A DNA stretch of 64,000 nucleotides from Billgrantia sulfidoxydans (GCF_017868775.1 NZ_CP053381.1:1-64000); one strand, 5' to 3'; positions 12,412-22,500 are shown, counted from the stretch's first letter. Notes: generated by a model not told the origin, from the letters alone. Translations and numbers: made by a program.

Positions 12412-14094
12412 CTACTGCACCGCGGCGGGCTCTTCGCCTGTGGCATCCTCGGGCGCCTCGACGACCTGCTCCAGAAATTCCGGCTCTGGCTCCGGCTCCT
12501 GGCGTGGCGGTGCCAATCCCTCCCAGAGGCGCTCCTGCAGCACGATCTCCTCCCGCAAGCGGGCGTTGAAGAATTCCGCGCCATGCTCCTCGAGCAGGGT
12601 GGGCTCGTCGGAGAGCAGCGAGACACCGAGTCCGGCACGATGCCAGTCGATGGTGAAGCCCATCGCCTCGAGGATGGTAGGGAAGGTATCCATCATGGCG
12701 GCTTCGCGGCGCAGCCGGCCCTGAGGAATGCCGGGGCCCAGCAGGATGAAGGTATTGTCGCGCTCACCCTCGATCAGCTGCTCCCAGGCCGACACGCGCA
12801 TGGTCAAGTGGTCGCTGGCGACGACCACCAGGGTGTTGTCGAGCAGGCCCTCGGCCTCGGCCCGGGCGAGGAAGTCCCGGGCCAGCCAGGTCGAACACTC
12901 CACCGAGAAGAGAATGTCGACGCCATCGAACTCGCCTTGACGGTCGAGGCAGGCCTGGGCGGGGTAGCCGTAGGGGGCATGGCCCGCGAGGGACAGGGCG
13001 ACCAGTCCCCAGGGACCCTCCTCCGCGTCCAGGCGGCGCAGCTCCTCCAGGCCGAAGTCATAAAGCGAATCGTCATAGAGCCCCCAGTTATTGACGTACT
13101 CCGGGTCGTCGAGCCGGGGCTGCAGCTCCTCGCGGCCGAGCACGGTGTCGAAACCGTGCCCTTCGTAGAACAGGCCCTTGCCGGCGAAGTTGACGCTGGC
13201 ACCGCCCATGTAGGTGAGCCGGTAGCCCTGTGCCGAGAGCAGGTCGCCGAGGCAGTCGACGCCCGGCACCACCTTCTCCAGCGGCGAGAACTGGCGATCG
13301 TGCAGCAGGCCGGCCGGCATGAGCGGCGTGCCGCATTGGCTGGCGATCATGCCGGCCATGGTCCAGCCGGTATTGTCGACCTGGCGGATGCCCTCGAAGA
13401 CCAGGCCACGCTCACCGAGCTGATCGAGGACGGCATAGGCGTCGCCGAAGCGCTCGCGGTCGGCATAGGTGCGCTCGATGCTCTCCAGGTACAGCAGCAG
13501 CAGGTTGGGCGGGTCCCGGGGGGATTCGAGCAGGACCGGCTCGACGTAGTGCCGCTCTAGCCAGGCACCGGGCTTGGTGACGATGGCGGCACCGCGCTGA
13601 CCCACCCCATACAGCAGGGGATTGCTGACCAGCAGTACGAGGGCCAGCAGCGGTTCGCCGCGCCGCCAGCGGCGGTCATGGCGCACCAGCCAGGTGAAGG
13701 ACGCCAGCAGCACCCCCATGGAAAGGGTGTAAAGGAATGCCGCCCCGATGCGGCTCACCCCGCCGTGGTCGGCCATGCCGGCCTGCAGATGGAAGAATAC
13801 CGCGCTCAGATCGACGTTACCGAAGCTCTCGGCGAGATAGAGGTAGAGCCCCCATAGCGCGATGGGAAGCAGGGCCCAGGGCCACCTGCGTGGCGGGGTG
13901 GGCCGTGCGGCCGGGCCTGGCGCTCCCCAGTGGAAGGTGGCGCCCAAGCCCAGCCAGGCTACTGCCAGCAGGGGCAGCATCCACTGCGGCACCCGAGTCA
14001 GGATGGTAATGGCATAGCCCAGGCAGAGCCCGATGACCAGCAGCGACAGCCAGCGAGGGCGGGCCAACTCGAGAAGCTTGGACGGGATCGTCAT
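12412..14094 (-). CDS. Sulfatase-fold phosphotransferase (OpgB/LtaS-like)
   Basis: The 560-residue protein has four to five membrane segments in residues 1-165 followed by a large periplasmic alkaline phosphatase/sulfatase-fold domain, the architecture of OpgB (phosphoglycerol transferase I) and LTA synthase. Visible candidates for the active site are E204 (LYLESIERTY), the nucleophile T245 in NTGWTMAGMIASQCG and a late ASDH metal motif. The GWT..GM..SQCG stretch most resembles OpgB. The ATG at 14094 has GGAAGA upstream; the frame is open further but would run into the divergent gene. Its place among LPS genes makes a core or lipid A phospho-decoration role an alternative. Confidence 0.75.
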   Translation of the reverse strand: MTIPSKLLELARPRWLSLLVIGLCLGYAITILTRVPQWMLPLLAVAWLGLGATFHWGAPGPAARPTPPRRWPWALLPIALWGLYLYLAESFGNVDLSAVFFHLQAGMADHGGVSRIGAAFLYTLSMGVLLASFTWLVRHDRRWRRGEPLLALVLLVSNPLLYGVGQRGAAIVTKPGAWLERHYVEPVLLESPRDPPNLLLLYLESIERTYADRERFGDAYAVLDQLGERGLVFEGIRQVDNTGWTMAGMIASQCGTPLMPAGLLHDRQFSPLEKVVPGVDCLGDLLSAQGYRLTYMGGASVNFAGKGLFYEGHGFDTVLGREELQPRLDDPEYVNNWGLYDDSLYDFGLEELRRLDAEEGPWGLVALSLAGHAPYGYPAQACLDRQGEFDGVDILFSVECSTWLARDFLARAEAEGLLDNTLVVVASDHLTMRVSAWEQLIEGERDNTFILLGPGIPQGRLRREAAMMDTFPTILEAMGFTIDWHRAGLGVSLLSDEPTLLEEHGAEFFNARLREEIVLQERLWEGLAPPRQEPEPEPEFLEQVVEAPEDATGEEPAAVQ

Positions 14095-14248
14095 GCGGTA
14101 GATTCTTCCATTGAATTCGCCCCCCCAGCTTATCAAGCCGGGCACGACGAGTACCACGACTCGTCGCGTGACGGCCAACGCCCGGGTTTGCTGGCCTTGT
14201 GGCTGCGGCAGTAAACTGGCCAGCCGCCGAACCGACGAGGAGAGGTCG

Positions 14249-15028
14249 ATGACCCTGGCTGCGGTACTGATCGTCAAGAACGAGGCTGCCCACCTGCGTG
14301 CCTGCCTGGAGACGTTACGCTGGGCCGACGAGATCGTGGTGCTGGATGCCGGTAGTCAGGATACGACCAGTGACATCGCCCGCGAGTTCACCGACAAGGT
14401 TACGGTGAACGCCGACTGGCAGGGGTTCGGCGTGCAGCGTCAGCGCGCCGAGGCCTTGGTCGAGAGCGACTGGATCCTGATGATCGATGCCGATGAGCGG
14501 GTGACCCTCGAGCTGCGCGAGAGCATCCGGGCCGCCGTGGCGCTGGGCGAATCGGCCATCTACACCCTGCCGCGCCTCTCCTGGTGCTTCGGCGATTTCA
14601 TTCGCCACTCCGGCTGGTATCCCGACCGGGTGGCGCGGCTCTACCCCAAGGGGAAGGCGGGCTACGATGCGGCCCTGGTCCACGAGAAGCTGCACAACCC
14701 GAACGGGTTGCCGGTCAGAGCGCTCGAGGGCGACCTGCTGCACTATACCTACCGCGACCTGCGCCATTACCTGGAAAAGTCGGCCCACTACGCCCAGGCA
14801 TGGGCTGAGCAGCGCGCCGCGCGCGGCAAGCAGGGCAGCCTCTCGGCCGGACTGGTGCACGGGCTGGGCTGCTTCCTGCGCATGTACCTGCTGCGCGCGG
14901 GCTTTCTCGACGGCCGCCAGGGCCTGCTGCTGGCGCTGCTCTCGGCACACTCCACCTTCGCCAAGTACGCCGACCTGTGGATCAGGACGCGGACGCCGCC
15001 ACCGCCCGACGACGCACCAGGGCGCTGA
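14249..15028 (+). CDS. WaaE-like family 2 glycosyltransferase
   Basis: This 259-residue GT2-fold enzyme has LIVKNEAAHL at the N-terminus, LDAGSQDTT for nucleotide-sugar binding and MIDADERV carrying the metal-binding DxD. It resembles the LPS core beta-1,4-glucosyltransferase WaaE/KdtX group, which acts on the first heptose, and the C-terminal half has the YPDRVARLY segment and hydrophobic stretch common in that group. The ATG at 14249 follows GAGGAGAGG. Its 3' end overlaps the convergent GT9 gene by 47 bp. Confidence 0.8.
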   Translation: MTLAAVLIVKNEAAHLRACLETLRWADEIVVLDAGSQDTTSDIAREFTDKVTVNADWQGFGVQRQRAEALVESDWILMIDADERVTLELRESIRAAVALGESAIYTLPRLSWCFGDFIRHSGWYPDRVARLYPKGKAGYDAALVHEKLHNPNGLPVRALEGDLLHYTYRDLRHYLEKSAHYAQAWAEQRAARGKQGSLSAGLVHGLGCFLRMYLLRAGFLDGRQGLLLALLSAHSTFAKYADLWIRTRTPPPPDDAPGR

Positions 15029-16091
15029 TCCCGTCGGCGGCGGCCTCGAGATCGATGGCCGCCATGTCGCTCTCGCCGGCCTCTTGGGGCGGGCTGAAGG
15101 CGAGTCGGCGCGTCTCGTCGTTGCAGGTTTGCCAGCGCAGCGGGGTGGCCGAGCGACGGGCCGGGTAGAAGCCCGCTGTGGGGCGGTTGAGACAGCCGGC
15201 GATGTGCAGTGGCCCGGTGGAGCCGGCGATGAACAGGTCGGCAGCGGCAAGGGTAAGGGCGAACTCAGCCAGGCTCTCGCGCGCCGGCAGCAGTGCCGCC
15301 GACAGGCCCCGTATAGCGAGCGAGTCACGCAGTTCGAGAGCGGCCGGCTCCTCGCCGGGGCCGGCGGTGAGCAACCACTGCGGGCGGATCGCCGCATCTG
15401 CCAGCCGCGAGTCGACGGCCGTCGCCAGGTCGGCATACCGGGTCGGTGTCAGGTTGACCGCCGAGCCGCCGCTGCCGGCATGCAGAAACAGCCACGGCCG
15501 CCCGGCATCGAAACCGAGCTCGTCGACGAGCGACTGGCGCCGTGACTGCACGACCTCCGGCGCGAGTGGCCAGTAGGGAGGCGTCGGACGCGGCTGGGGC
15601 GAGCGACCCAGGACCCTGAGCAGGGCCTCGGCGAGCTCGACGTTGTAGAGGTATTCCGGCTTGGCCGAGCGCGACCTGCGCTGGACGACGCGATGGTTGT
15701 AGAATAGCTGCGCCCACTTGGTGGCCGGCGCCAGGCGCTGCGGAATACCGGCACGCCAACCCAGCCAGCCGGTGCGTGGGGTGGAGAAGAGCGTCAGCAT
15801 GGCCGTGAAGCGCTCGCGGCGCAGGCGTGCGAGCAGCTGGCGCTGCGCGGCCTGTCCGGCGCGGCTGCCGGGGTCGAGGATCACTTCGTCGATCCACGGG
15901 CACAGCCGGGCGAGCGGCGCCGTATAGCTTGGCACCAGCACGCTAACCCGTGCCTCGGGGGCCGCGGCCTTGAGGCAGGCGAGGGCCGGCCAGGCGAGCA
16001 TGAAGTCGCCGAGCTTGTCGTTGCGTACCACCAGGATGTGCGGCGGCGGGTCCGTTGCGTGGCGACCGGCCACGCTGGCTGAAGACGTCAT
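14982..16091 (-). CDS. GT9-family heptosyltransferase-like protein
   Basis: This 369-residue protein belongs to the ADP-heptose:LPS heptosyltransferase family: ILVVRNDKLGDFMLAWPAL at the N-terminus, LHAGSGGSAVN in the middle and FIAGSTGPLHIAGCL in the C-terminal donor-binding domain. The sugar transferred cannot be told from the sequence; WaaF and another GT9 protein are also present, so this may be a third, strain-specific core step. It is convergent with the WaaE-like gene (47-bp overlap) and divergent from the GT4 gene about 45 bp away. Confidence 0.8.
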   Translation of the reverse strand: MTSSASVAGRHATDPPPHILVVRNDKLGDFMLAWPALACLKAAAPEARVSVLVPSYTAPLARLCPWIDEVILDPGSRAGQAAQRQLLARLRRERFTAMLTLFSTPRTGWLGWRAGIPQRLAPATKWAQLFYNHRVVQRRSRSAKPEYLYNVELAEALLRVLGRSPQPRPTPPYWPLAPEVVQSRRQSLVDELGFDAGRPWLFLHAGSGGSAVNLTPTRYADLATAVDSRLADAAIRPQWLLTAGPGEEPAALELRDSLAIRGLSAALLPARESLAEFALTLAAADLFIAGSTGPLHIAGCLNRPTAGFYPARRSATPLRWQTCNDETRRLAFSPPQEAGESDMAAIDLEAAADGISALVRRRAVAASAS

Positions 16092-16134
16092 CTAGGCTCC
16101 CGAGCCCCGGGTGACCGATACGAAGGAGACAGCC

Positions 16135-17259
16135 TTGTCGCACAAGGTCATGCACATCTGCCTCTCGGATGGCTGGGGCGGACTCGAAATGTATCCTGCG
16201 CGGATTATACCCGAGCTGCAACGCCAGGGGTGGGAGGCCCATGGGCTGGCCCTGGCCGGCTCGCGGGTGGCCGAGAGCCTGGCGGCCGCCGGCTGCGAGC
16301 CGCTGACCGTGGTCTCGCGGGGGCGAGCGCTGCTGCAGGTGGGGCGCGTGCTCGCCTACCTGAAACGCCACGGCATCGACGTGCTGCATTGCCACAAGTC
16401 CAGCGACCTGCGCCTGGGGGCGCTGCTGGTGACCCTGCAGCCAAGGCTCAAGCTGTTCTACACCGACCACATGGGCGTGACCCGGCCGAAGAAGGACCTC
16501 TACCACCGCTGGGCCTACGGTCGTGTCACGCGGCTGTTCGCCATCAGCGAGGCGACGCGCCGGCGCAACCTGAAGGCCTTCCCGCTGCCCGCCGCGCGCA
16601 TCCACCGGCTCTACCTGGGCATCGACCTGGCACCCTACGCCCCGCAGCTGGATCGCGCCTCTCGCGAGTTGCTGCGCCGCGAGCTGGATGTCGCGCCCGA
16701 CCAGGTGGCGATCGGCCTGCCGGGGCGGCTGACCGACGGCAAGGGCCACGAGGTGTGGCTGGAGGGGCTGGCCCGGCTGCGCGAGCGCGCTCCTGGCCTG
16801 GCTTGGCATGGTGTGCTGATCGGCGGCCTGACGGCCAGTGAGGGCAGTGACGAGGCCTACGTGGCGCAGCTGCGGAAGCGGGTGGCCGCACTGGGACTGG
16901 AGGGGCGGGTGACCTTCGCCGGGTATCGTCCCGACCTGCCGCGCCTGTTCGAGGCGCTGGACATCGTCTGCGTGCCGTCGCGCAACGAGGCCTTCGGCCT
17001 GACCGTGGTCGAGGCCATGGCCGCCGGCAAGGCGGTCGTCGGCGCCGACAGCGGGGCGATTCCCGAACTGCTCGAGGCCGACTGCGGGCGCCTCGCGGCG
17101 CCGGAAGAGCCGCAGGCCTGGGCCGAGGCCATGGCGGAACTCGGGCAGGACGCGGCGCTGCGGCGGCGGCTCGGCCAGGCTGCCAGGTGCCGGGCCGAAC
17201 GCCACTTCGCTGTGGCGGCACACGTGCGCGCCCTGACCGAGGAGTATGCGGGGGCCTAG
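16135..17259 (+). CDS. GT4-family LPS core glycosyltransferase
   Basis: This is a GT-B-fold retaining glycosyltransferase. The N-terminal domain has SDGWGGLEMYPARI and HCHKSSDLR; the C-terminal nucleotide-sugar domain has GLPGRLTDGKGHEVWL and the conserved PSRNEAFGLTVVEAMAAGKAVVG, where the E(x7)E motif sits. I prefer the TTG start at 16135 (374 residues) because AAGGAG lies at 16122-16127, 7 nt upstream; a GTG at 16111 would add eight residues. A core-sugar transferase is likely from context; donor and acceptor are not known. Confidence 0.8.
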   Translation: MSHKVMHICLSDGWGGLEMYPARIIPELQRQGWEAHGLALAGSRVAESLAAAGCEPLTVVSRGRALLQVGRVLAYLKRHGIDVLHCHKSSDLRLGALLVTLQPRLKLFYTDHMGVTRPKKDLYHRWAYGRVTRLFAISEATRRRNLKAFPLPAARIHRLYLGIDLAPYAPQLDRASRELLRRELDVAPDQVAIGLPGRLTDGKGHEVWLEGLARLRERAPGLAWHGVLIGGLTASEGSDEAYVAQLRKRVAALGLEGRVTFAGYRPDLPRLFEALDIVCVPSRNEAFGLTVVEAMAAGKAVVGADSGAIPELLEADCGRLAAPEEPQAWAEAMAELGQDAALRRRLGQAARCRAERHFAVAAHVRALTEEYAGA

Positions 17260-17285
17260 CCGCGGCTCGAGCGCGATAGGACGGG

Positions 17286-17990
17286 TCAGGCCTCGGCGTC
17301 GTAGCCGCGGCGAACGGCGGCCATGCCACCGGCGGCGCCGAACTTGGCCAGCGAGCGGCCAAGGCGCTCGAGGTTGGCCTCGCGCCAGGCGCCCGGTGCA
17401 CGCAGCCTGCAGCGGTCGAGGTCGATCAGCCACACCTTGTCGTCATCGTCGACCAGAAGGTTGCGCGCGTTGAGATCGACGTGGTCGAGGCCGGCGTCGT
17501 GGAAGCGGCGTACGGTGGCGCCGACCCGTTCGAGCAGCGACGGCTCGATACCCTCCAAGTGCTCGGCCAGGGCGCGGGCGGCGCGAATGCGCACGGTGAT
17601 CAGCGCCGCCGTATAGGTCGGCCCATCGCGGGTGACCCCGGCCGCCACCGGGCGTGGCACCGGCAGGCCACGGGCGTGAAGGTGCGCGGTGAGACGCAGC
17701 TCGCGGAAGGCGCGGGTGCGCTCGAGGCCCGTCCACAGGTAGCGGCTCTCGCTCACCCTGGCGACCAGCCCGCCGCGGCGATAGGGGCGCAGCACCCACT
17801 GCTCGCCCCCGGCGTCGAGAAACAGGCTGCTGCCGCGGCCGGGGGCGGCACCGATGACTCGGCCGGTGCGCTGCCAGTGGTCGGGCTCGAACAGCGCCGG
17901 GCCGATTTGTGGCGCCGACTCGGCGTCACATACACTGTCCGCATCATATAGAATGAAAACCTTTCCCGTCCGACATGTTGCCAAGTGCAT
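17286..17990 (-). CDS. kdkA: 3-deoxy-D-manno-octulosonic acid kinase, KdkA-like
   Basis: KdkA phosphorylates the inner Kdo residue of LPS, adding negative charge to the inner core. The 234-residue protein has a small kinase-like fold with RVIGAAPGRGSSLFL, LRPYRRGGLVA, the catalytic HVDLNARNLLV and LIDLDRCR, as in the WaaP/KdkA group. The ATG at 17990 is preceded by AGAGGA. Start codons of this gene and the divergent GT9 gene share two bases in a single CATG, so each gene's promoter must lie within the other's coding end. Confidence 0.85.
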   Translation of the reverse strand: MHLATCRTGKVFILYDADSVCDAESAPQIGPALFEPDHWQRTGRVIGAAPGRGSSLFLDAGGEQWVLRPYRRGGLVARVSESRYLWTGLERTRAFRELRLTAHLHARGLPVPRPVAAGVTRDGPTYTAALITVRIRAARALAEHLEGIEPSLLERVGATVRRFHDAGLDHVDLNARNLLVDDDDKVWLIDLDRCRLRAPGAWREANLERLGRSLAKFGAAGGMAAVRRGYDAEA

Positions 17991-19086
17991 GAAGCATCCT
18001 CTGCCTGCCCAACCGCGCCATATCGCCGTGCTGCGACTCTCCGCCCTCGGCGACGTGTGCAACCTGGTACCCACCGTGCGCGCGCTGCAGCGCCAGTGGC
18101 CCGACACTCGCATCACCTGGATCATCGGCAAGGCGGAACACAGTCTACTGGCTGGCCTGTCGGGGGTCGAATTCGTCGTCTACGACAAGGCTACGGGCCT
18201 GGCCGGCATGCGTCGGTTGTGGCGCGAGCTCGGCGACACTCGCTTCGACGTGTTGCTGCACATGCAGCAGGCGCTGCGGGCCAGCGTGCTCTCGCTGGGG
18301 CTCAAGGCCCAGGTGCGGGTGGGCTACGACAAGGCAAGGGCGAAGGATGCCCAGCACTGGTTCACCCACCGCCAGCTGGCGCCGCATCCGCGTGCCCACG
18401 TGCTGGAGTCGTTCCTCGACTTCGCCCGGCTGCTGGGCGTGAAGGACCTGTCGCTGGCGTGGGACCTGGCGGTGCCGCCCGAGGCCTTCGAGGAGGCCAG
18501 CGCCCTCACCGGCGATGCGGCCTACCTGCTGATGAGCCCCTGCGCCAACCCGCGGCTGCGCAATTTTCGCAACTGGTCGGCCGAGGGCTACGCCGCCGTC
18601 ATCGAGCACGCCTGGGCCCAGTATGGTCTGAAGACGGTACTCACCGGCGGGGGCAGCACTCAGGAGCGGGAGATGGGCGAGCGCATCGCCACGCTGTCGC
18701 GCCCGGAGGCGGTGATCGACGCCATCGGCGCCACCTCGCTCAAGGGACTGCTGGCCCTGATCGGCCGTGCCCGGGTGGTGATCGCTCCCGACTCCGGGCC
18801 GGTGCACATGGCCAATGCCATGGGCACGCCGGTGGTGGGCCTGTTCGCCACCACCAACCCCGATCGCGCCGCCCCCTACCGGTGGCGCGACTTCGTGGTC
18901 AACCGCTATCCCGATGCCGTGCGGGCCTATCTGCATCGTGAGCCCGACGAGATCACCTGGGGCCAGCGTGTCCGCCACCCCGACGCCATGACGCTGATTC
19001 GCATCGACGACGTGGTCCAGCGGCTCGATGCGCTGCTGGCACGGCCGCCCGAACGCAAGGAAGAGGAACGACCCGATGAAGCTTGA
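17989..19086 (+). CDS. GT9-family heptosyltransferase (heptosyltransferase I-like)
   Basis: The 365-residue protein has the GT9 N-terminus [39 protein letters not shown] in the linker and [26 protein letters not shown] in the donor domain. It is the best WaaC/OpsX-type candidate for adding the first heptose to Kdo, since hldE and waaA follow directly. The ATG at 17989 gives a family-like N-terminus but no clear ribosome-binding site; an ATG at 17953 is an alternative. Its 3' end overlaps hldE by 11 bp. Confidence 0.8.
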   Translation: MKHPLPAQPRHIAVLRLSALGDVCNLVPTVRALQRQWPDTRITWIIGKAEHSLLAGLSGVEFVVYDKATGLAGMRRLWRELGDTRFDVLLHMQQALRASVLSLGLKAQVRVGYDKARAKDAQHWFTHRQLAPHPRAHVLESFLDFARLLGVKDLSLAWDLAVPPEAFEEASALTGDAAYLLMSPCANPRLRNFRNWSAEGYAAVIEHAWAQYGLKTVLTGGGSTQEREMGERIATLSRPEAVIDAIGATSLKGLLALIGRARVVIAPDSGPVHMANAMGTPVVGLFATTNPDRAAPYRWRDFVVNRYPDAVRAYLHREPDEITWGQRVRHPDAMTLIRIDDVVQRLDALLARPPERKEEERPDEA

Positions 19087-20506
19087 CCTGACCGCGCTGG
19101 AACAGGCGCACGTGCTGGTGGTGGGCGACGTGATGCTCGACCGTTACTGGCAGGGTGCCACGTCGCGCATCTCCCCGGAGGCCCCGGTGCCGGTGGTGCG
19201 GGTGGAAGAGTGCGAGGACCGCCCCGGCGGCGCGGCCAACGTGGCGCTCAACATCGCCTCGCTGGGCGCTCATGCCGCGCTCAGCGGCATGGTCGGCGAC
19301 GACGACAATGCCCGCCGGCTGGTCGAGCGCATGCATGCCGCCGGTGTCGACACCTACTTCGAGAGCAGCCCCGGGATTCCCACCATCACCAAGCTGCGTG
19401 TGATGAGCCGCAACCAGCAGCTGATTCGCCTCGACTTCGAGGAGGGGCTCGAGGAGCTCGACACCCGTGGGCTGCTGGCACGGGTCGAGCAGGGGCTTCC
19501 CGACTGCGACCTGGTCATCCTGTCCGATTACGGCAAGGGGACCCTCAACCGGGTCGAGGAGCTGATCGCGCTGGTACGCGGCGCCGGCAAGCGGGTGCTG
19601 ATCGACCCCAAGGGCAACGACTTCGGCAAGTACCGCGGTGCCAGCGTGATCACCCCCAATCTGGCCGAGTTCGAGGCCGTGGTCGGCCACTGTCGCAGCG
19701 ACGACGAGCTGGCCGCCAAGGGCGCGGCGCTGTGCGCCGAGCTCGAGCTCGAGGCGCTGCTGATCACCCGTAGCGAGAAGGGCATGACCCTGGTGCGTGG
19801 CGACCATGAGCCGCTGCACCTGCCGACCCGGGCGCGCGAGGTGTTCGATGTCACCGGTGCCGGCGACACCGTGATCGGCGTGCTGGGGTTGGCGCTGGCG
19901 GCCGGGCACGGCTTCCCGGAGGCGATGACCCTGGCCAACCTGGCGGCCGGCCTGGTGGTGGCCAAGCCCGGCACCGCCACGCTGTCGATCGCCGAACTCT
20001 ATACCGCGGTACATGGCGACAAGCTGGCCGAATTCGGCGTCATCGGCGAGGCGCCGCTGATCGAGGCGGTGCGCGCTGCCCAGCTGCGCGGCGAGCGGGT
20101 GGTGATGACCAACGGCTGCTTCGATATCCTTCACGCCGGCCACGTGGCCTACCTGGAGCATGCTCGTCAGCTCGGCGACCGACTGGTGGTCGCGGTCAAC
20201 GACGATGCCTCCATCGGCCGGCTCAAGGGCCCCAGGCGCCCGATCAACCCGCTCGCCCGGCGCATGCAGGTGCTGGCCGGCCTCGGCGCGGTGGACTGGG
20301 TGGTACCGTTCAGCGAGGACACCCCCCAGCGCCTGATCGAGGCGGTGCTGCCCGACGTGTTGGTCAAGGGGGGGGACTACCGCGTGGAGGAGATCGCCGG
20401 CGGCGAGGCGGTGCGCGCCGCCGGGGGCGAGGTGAAGGTGCTGGGCTTCGAAGACGGCGTCTCCACCACCGCCATGATCGCTACCATCCTCGACCGCGAA
20501 AGCTGA
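19076..20506 (+). CDS. hldE: Bifunctional heptose 7-phosphate kinase / heptose 1-phosphate adenylyltransferase
   Basis: HldE performs two steps of ADP-heptose synthesis, before and after GmhB. The 476-residue protein has an N-terminal PfkB-type sugar kinase domain (about 1-320: [18 protein letters not shown], catalytic GAGDTVIGV) and a C-terminal nucleotidyltransferase domain with [15 protein letters not shown] carrying the HxGH motif. Both domains are intact, so the one gene supplies both activities. It overlaps the upstream GT9 gene by 11 bp and the waaA start by one base (TGATG). Confidence 0.96.
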   Translation: MKLDLTALEQAHVLVVGDVMLDRYWQGATSRISPEAPVPVVRVEECEDRPGGAANVALNIASLGAHAALSGMVGDDDNARRLVERMHAAGVDTYFESSPGIPTITKLRVMSRNQQLIRLDFEEGLEELDTRGLLARVEQGLPDCDLVILSDYGKGTLNRVEELIALVRGAGKRVLIDPKGNDFGKYRGASVITPNLAEFEAVVGHCRSDDELAAKGAALCAELELEALLITRSEKGMTLVRGDHEPLHLPTRAREVFDVTGAGDTVIGVLGLALAAGHGFPEAMTLANLAAGLVVAKPGTATLSIAELYTAVHGDKLAEFGVIGEAPLIEAVRAAQLRGERVVMTNGCFDILHAGHVAYLEHARQLGDRLVVAVNDDASIGRLKGPRRPINPLARRMQVLAGLGAVDWVVPFSEDTPQRLIEAVLPDVLVKGGDYRVEEIAGGEAVRAAGGEVKVLGFEDGVSTTAMIATILDRES

Positions 20507-21810
20507 TGCCCGCGGTCTCCCGCCGCTGGCCGCGCTGGCTCTACTCGGCCGCGCTCTACCTGCTTTCGCCCCTGCTCTGGCGGCGGGTATGGCGTGAGCA
20601 GGCGCTCACCAACCTGCGCCGGGAGCGGCTCGGGCTGCTGCCGCGCCCGCCCGCCGGGGTGCCCCGGCTGTGGCTGCACTGCGCCTCGGTGGGCGAGGTG
20701 CAGGCCGCGCGTCCCTTGATCGAGGCGCTGCTGGCGACGTATCCGCAACATCATCTGGTGGTGACCACCATGACCGCGACCGGCGCCGAACGGGTGCACG
20801 CCCTGATCGCCTCTAGGCGCCGGGCTGGCCAGGCCGAACGCCTGCACCACGGCTTCGTCCCGCTCGACTTCCCTGGCGCCGCACGCCGCTTCGTCGCGCG
20901 GCTCTCGCCCGCGCTCGCCCTCTTCTTCGAGACCGAGATCTGGCCCAACCTGCTGGCAGCGTGCCAACGCCGCGGCGTACCCACGGCGGTGGTCAATGGC
21001 CGACTCTCGCCACGCGCCTACCGCAGCTATCGTCGAGTGCGGCCGCTGATGGCGGCCGCCCTGGGCCGCCTCGACTGGCTGGCCGCCAAGTCGCGCGGCG
21101 ACGCCGAACGCTTCCGTGCGCTGGGCATGCCGACCACGCGCACCGACGTGGTGGGGTCGCTCAAGTACGACCTGACGCCCGACGATGCGTCATGCGAGGC
21201 GAGCAAACGCCTGTGCACACGCTTCGGCTCGCGTCCCGTGTGGGTCGCCGGCTCGACCCACGCCGGCGAGGAAGCGCTGCTGCTGGAGGCCCATGCCCGC
21301 CTGCGCCAGTCCTACCCCGATGCCCTGCTGATCCTGGTGCCGCGCCATCCGCAGCGCTTCGAGGCGGTGGCCGGGCTCGTCCAGGAGCGCGGCATGGGGC
21401 TGGCACGGCGCTCGCTCGAGGAGTGGCCCGATGGCCGTACCGCCGTCTACCTGGGCGATACCATGGGCGAGCTGCTGATGCTCTACGGCGCCGCCGACCT
21501 GGCCTTCGTCGGCGGCAGCCTGGTGCCGGTGGGGGGGCACAACCTGCTCGAGCCGGCGGCCATGGGCGTGCCGGTGCTGACCGGACCGGAGCTGGCCAAT
21601 TTCGCCGACGTGGCCGAGACCCTGCGCCAAGGCGGTGCGCTGGTCGAGGTGAGTGGCAGCGACATGCTGGCCGACACCCTGGTCACCCTGTTCCTCGACG
21701 AGGCCGAGCGCCACCGCCTGGCCGAGGCGGGCCTGGCGGTGGTCGCGGCCAATCGCGGCGCGCTGGCGCGCACCCTGGCGGGGTTGCAGCGCCTGCTGCC
21801 CGGTGAGTGA
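20506..21810 (+). CDS. waaA: 3-deoxy-D-manno-octulosonic acid transferase
   Basis: WaaA transfers Kdo from CMP-Kdo to lipid IVA at the inner membrane. The 434-residue protein begins with a membrane anchor (WLYSAALYLLSPLLW), then LWLHCASVGEVQAARPL with the likely catalytic base E64, FFETEIWPNL and VVNGRLSPRAY in the N-terminal domain, and GGSLVPVGGHNLLEPAAMG in the C-terminal domain. It is last in the GT9-hldE-waaA run and coupled to hldE. Mono- or bifunctionality cannot be read from the sequence, though a KdkA partner is typical of species where Kdo is phosphorylated. Confidence 0.95.
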   Translation: MPAVSRRWPRWLYSAALYLLSPLLWRRVWREQALTNLRRERLGLLPRPPAGVPRLWLHCASVGEVQAARPLIEALLATYPQHHLVVTTMTATGAERVHALIASRRRAGQAERLHHGFVPLDFPGAARRFVARLSPALALFFETEIWPNLLAACQRRGVPTAVVNGRLSPRAYRSYRRVRPLMAAALGRLDWLAAKSRGDAERFRALGMPTTRTDVVGSLKYDLTPDDASCEASKRLCTRFGSRPVWVAGSTHAGEEALLLEAHARLRQSYPDALLILVPRHPQRFEAVAGLVQERGMGLARRSLEEWPDGRTAVYLGDTMGELLMLYGAADLAFVGGSLVPVGGHNLLEPAAMGVPVLTGPELANFADVAETLRQGGALVEVSGSDMLADTLVTLFLDEAERHRLAEAGLAVVAANRGALARTLAGLQRLLPGE

Positions 21811-21825
21811 GTGCCAACCCCGGCG

Positions 21826-22500
21826 TCAGGCCGGCGTCAGCCGCTCCACTCCCCGCTCGGTGCCGAGCAGCAGCACGTCGGCACCGCGCGCGGCGAACAG
21901 GCCGTTGGTGACCACCCCGACGATGGCATTGAGGCGTGCCTCCATGGCCACCGGGTCGTCGATCATGAAGTCGTAGCAGTCGATGATCTGGTTGCCGTTG
22001 TCGGTGACCACGCCCTCGCGATAGACCGGATCGGCGCCCAGCTTGACCAGCTCGCGTGCGACATAGGAGCGCGCCATGGGGATCACCTCCACCGGCAGCG
22101 GGAAGGCGCCGAGGCGCTCGACCTTCTTCGAACCATCGGCGATGCAGATGAAGCGTTCGGCGCAGGCGGCCACGATCTTCTCGCGGGTGAGGGCCGCACC
22201 GCCGCCCTTGATCATGTGTAAGTGAGCGTTCACTTCGTCCGCGCCGTCGATGTAAAAGGGCACCGTGCCCACGCTGTTGAGTTCGAACACCTCGATACCA
22301 TGGCCGCGCAGGCGCTCGGCGCTGGCCTCGGAACTGGCCACGGCGCCCTGGAAGTGGTGGCGCAGCCGCGCCAGACGGTCGATGAACAGATTGGCGGTGG
22401 AGCCGGTGCCGATGCCGAGGATGGTGTCGCGCTCGAGCCGCGATTCGATCTCGGCGATGGCGGCGGCGGCCACGGCGTCCTTCAGTTCGTCCTGGGTCAT
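21826..22500 (-). CDS. rpiA: Ribose-5-phosphate isomerase A
   Basis: RpiA interconverts ribose 5-phosphate and ribulose 5-phosphate in the pentose phosphate pathway. The 224-residue protein has the family motifs [39 protein letters not shown] and the DNGNQIIDC segment. The ATG at 22500 ([10 protein letters not shown]) matches the family start; an upstream in-frame ATG would add 13 unrelated residues. It converges on waaA (about 15 bp between stops) and is divergent from ilvA, the common gammaproteobacterial rpiA/ilvA neighbourhood. Confidence 0.96.
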   Translation of the reverse strand: MTQDELKDAVAAAAIAEIESRLERDTILGIGTGSTANLFIDRLARLRHHFQGAVASSEASAERLRGHGIEVFELNSVGTVPFYIDGADEVNAHLHMIKGGGAALTREKIVAACAERFICIADGSKKVERLGAFPLPVEVIPMARSYVARELVKLGADPVYREGVVTDNGNQIIDCYDFMIDDPVAMEARLNAIVGVVTNGLFAARGADVLLLGTERGVERLTPA

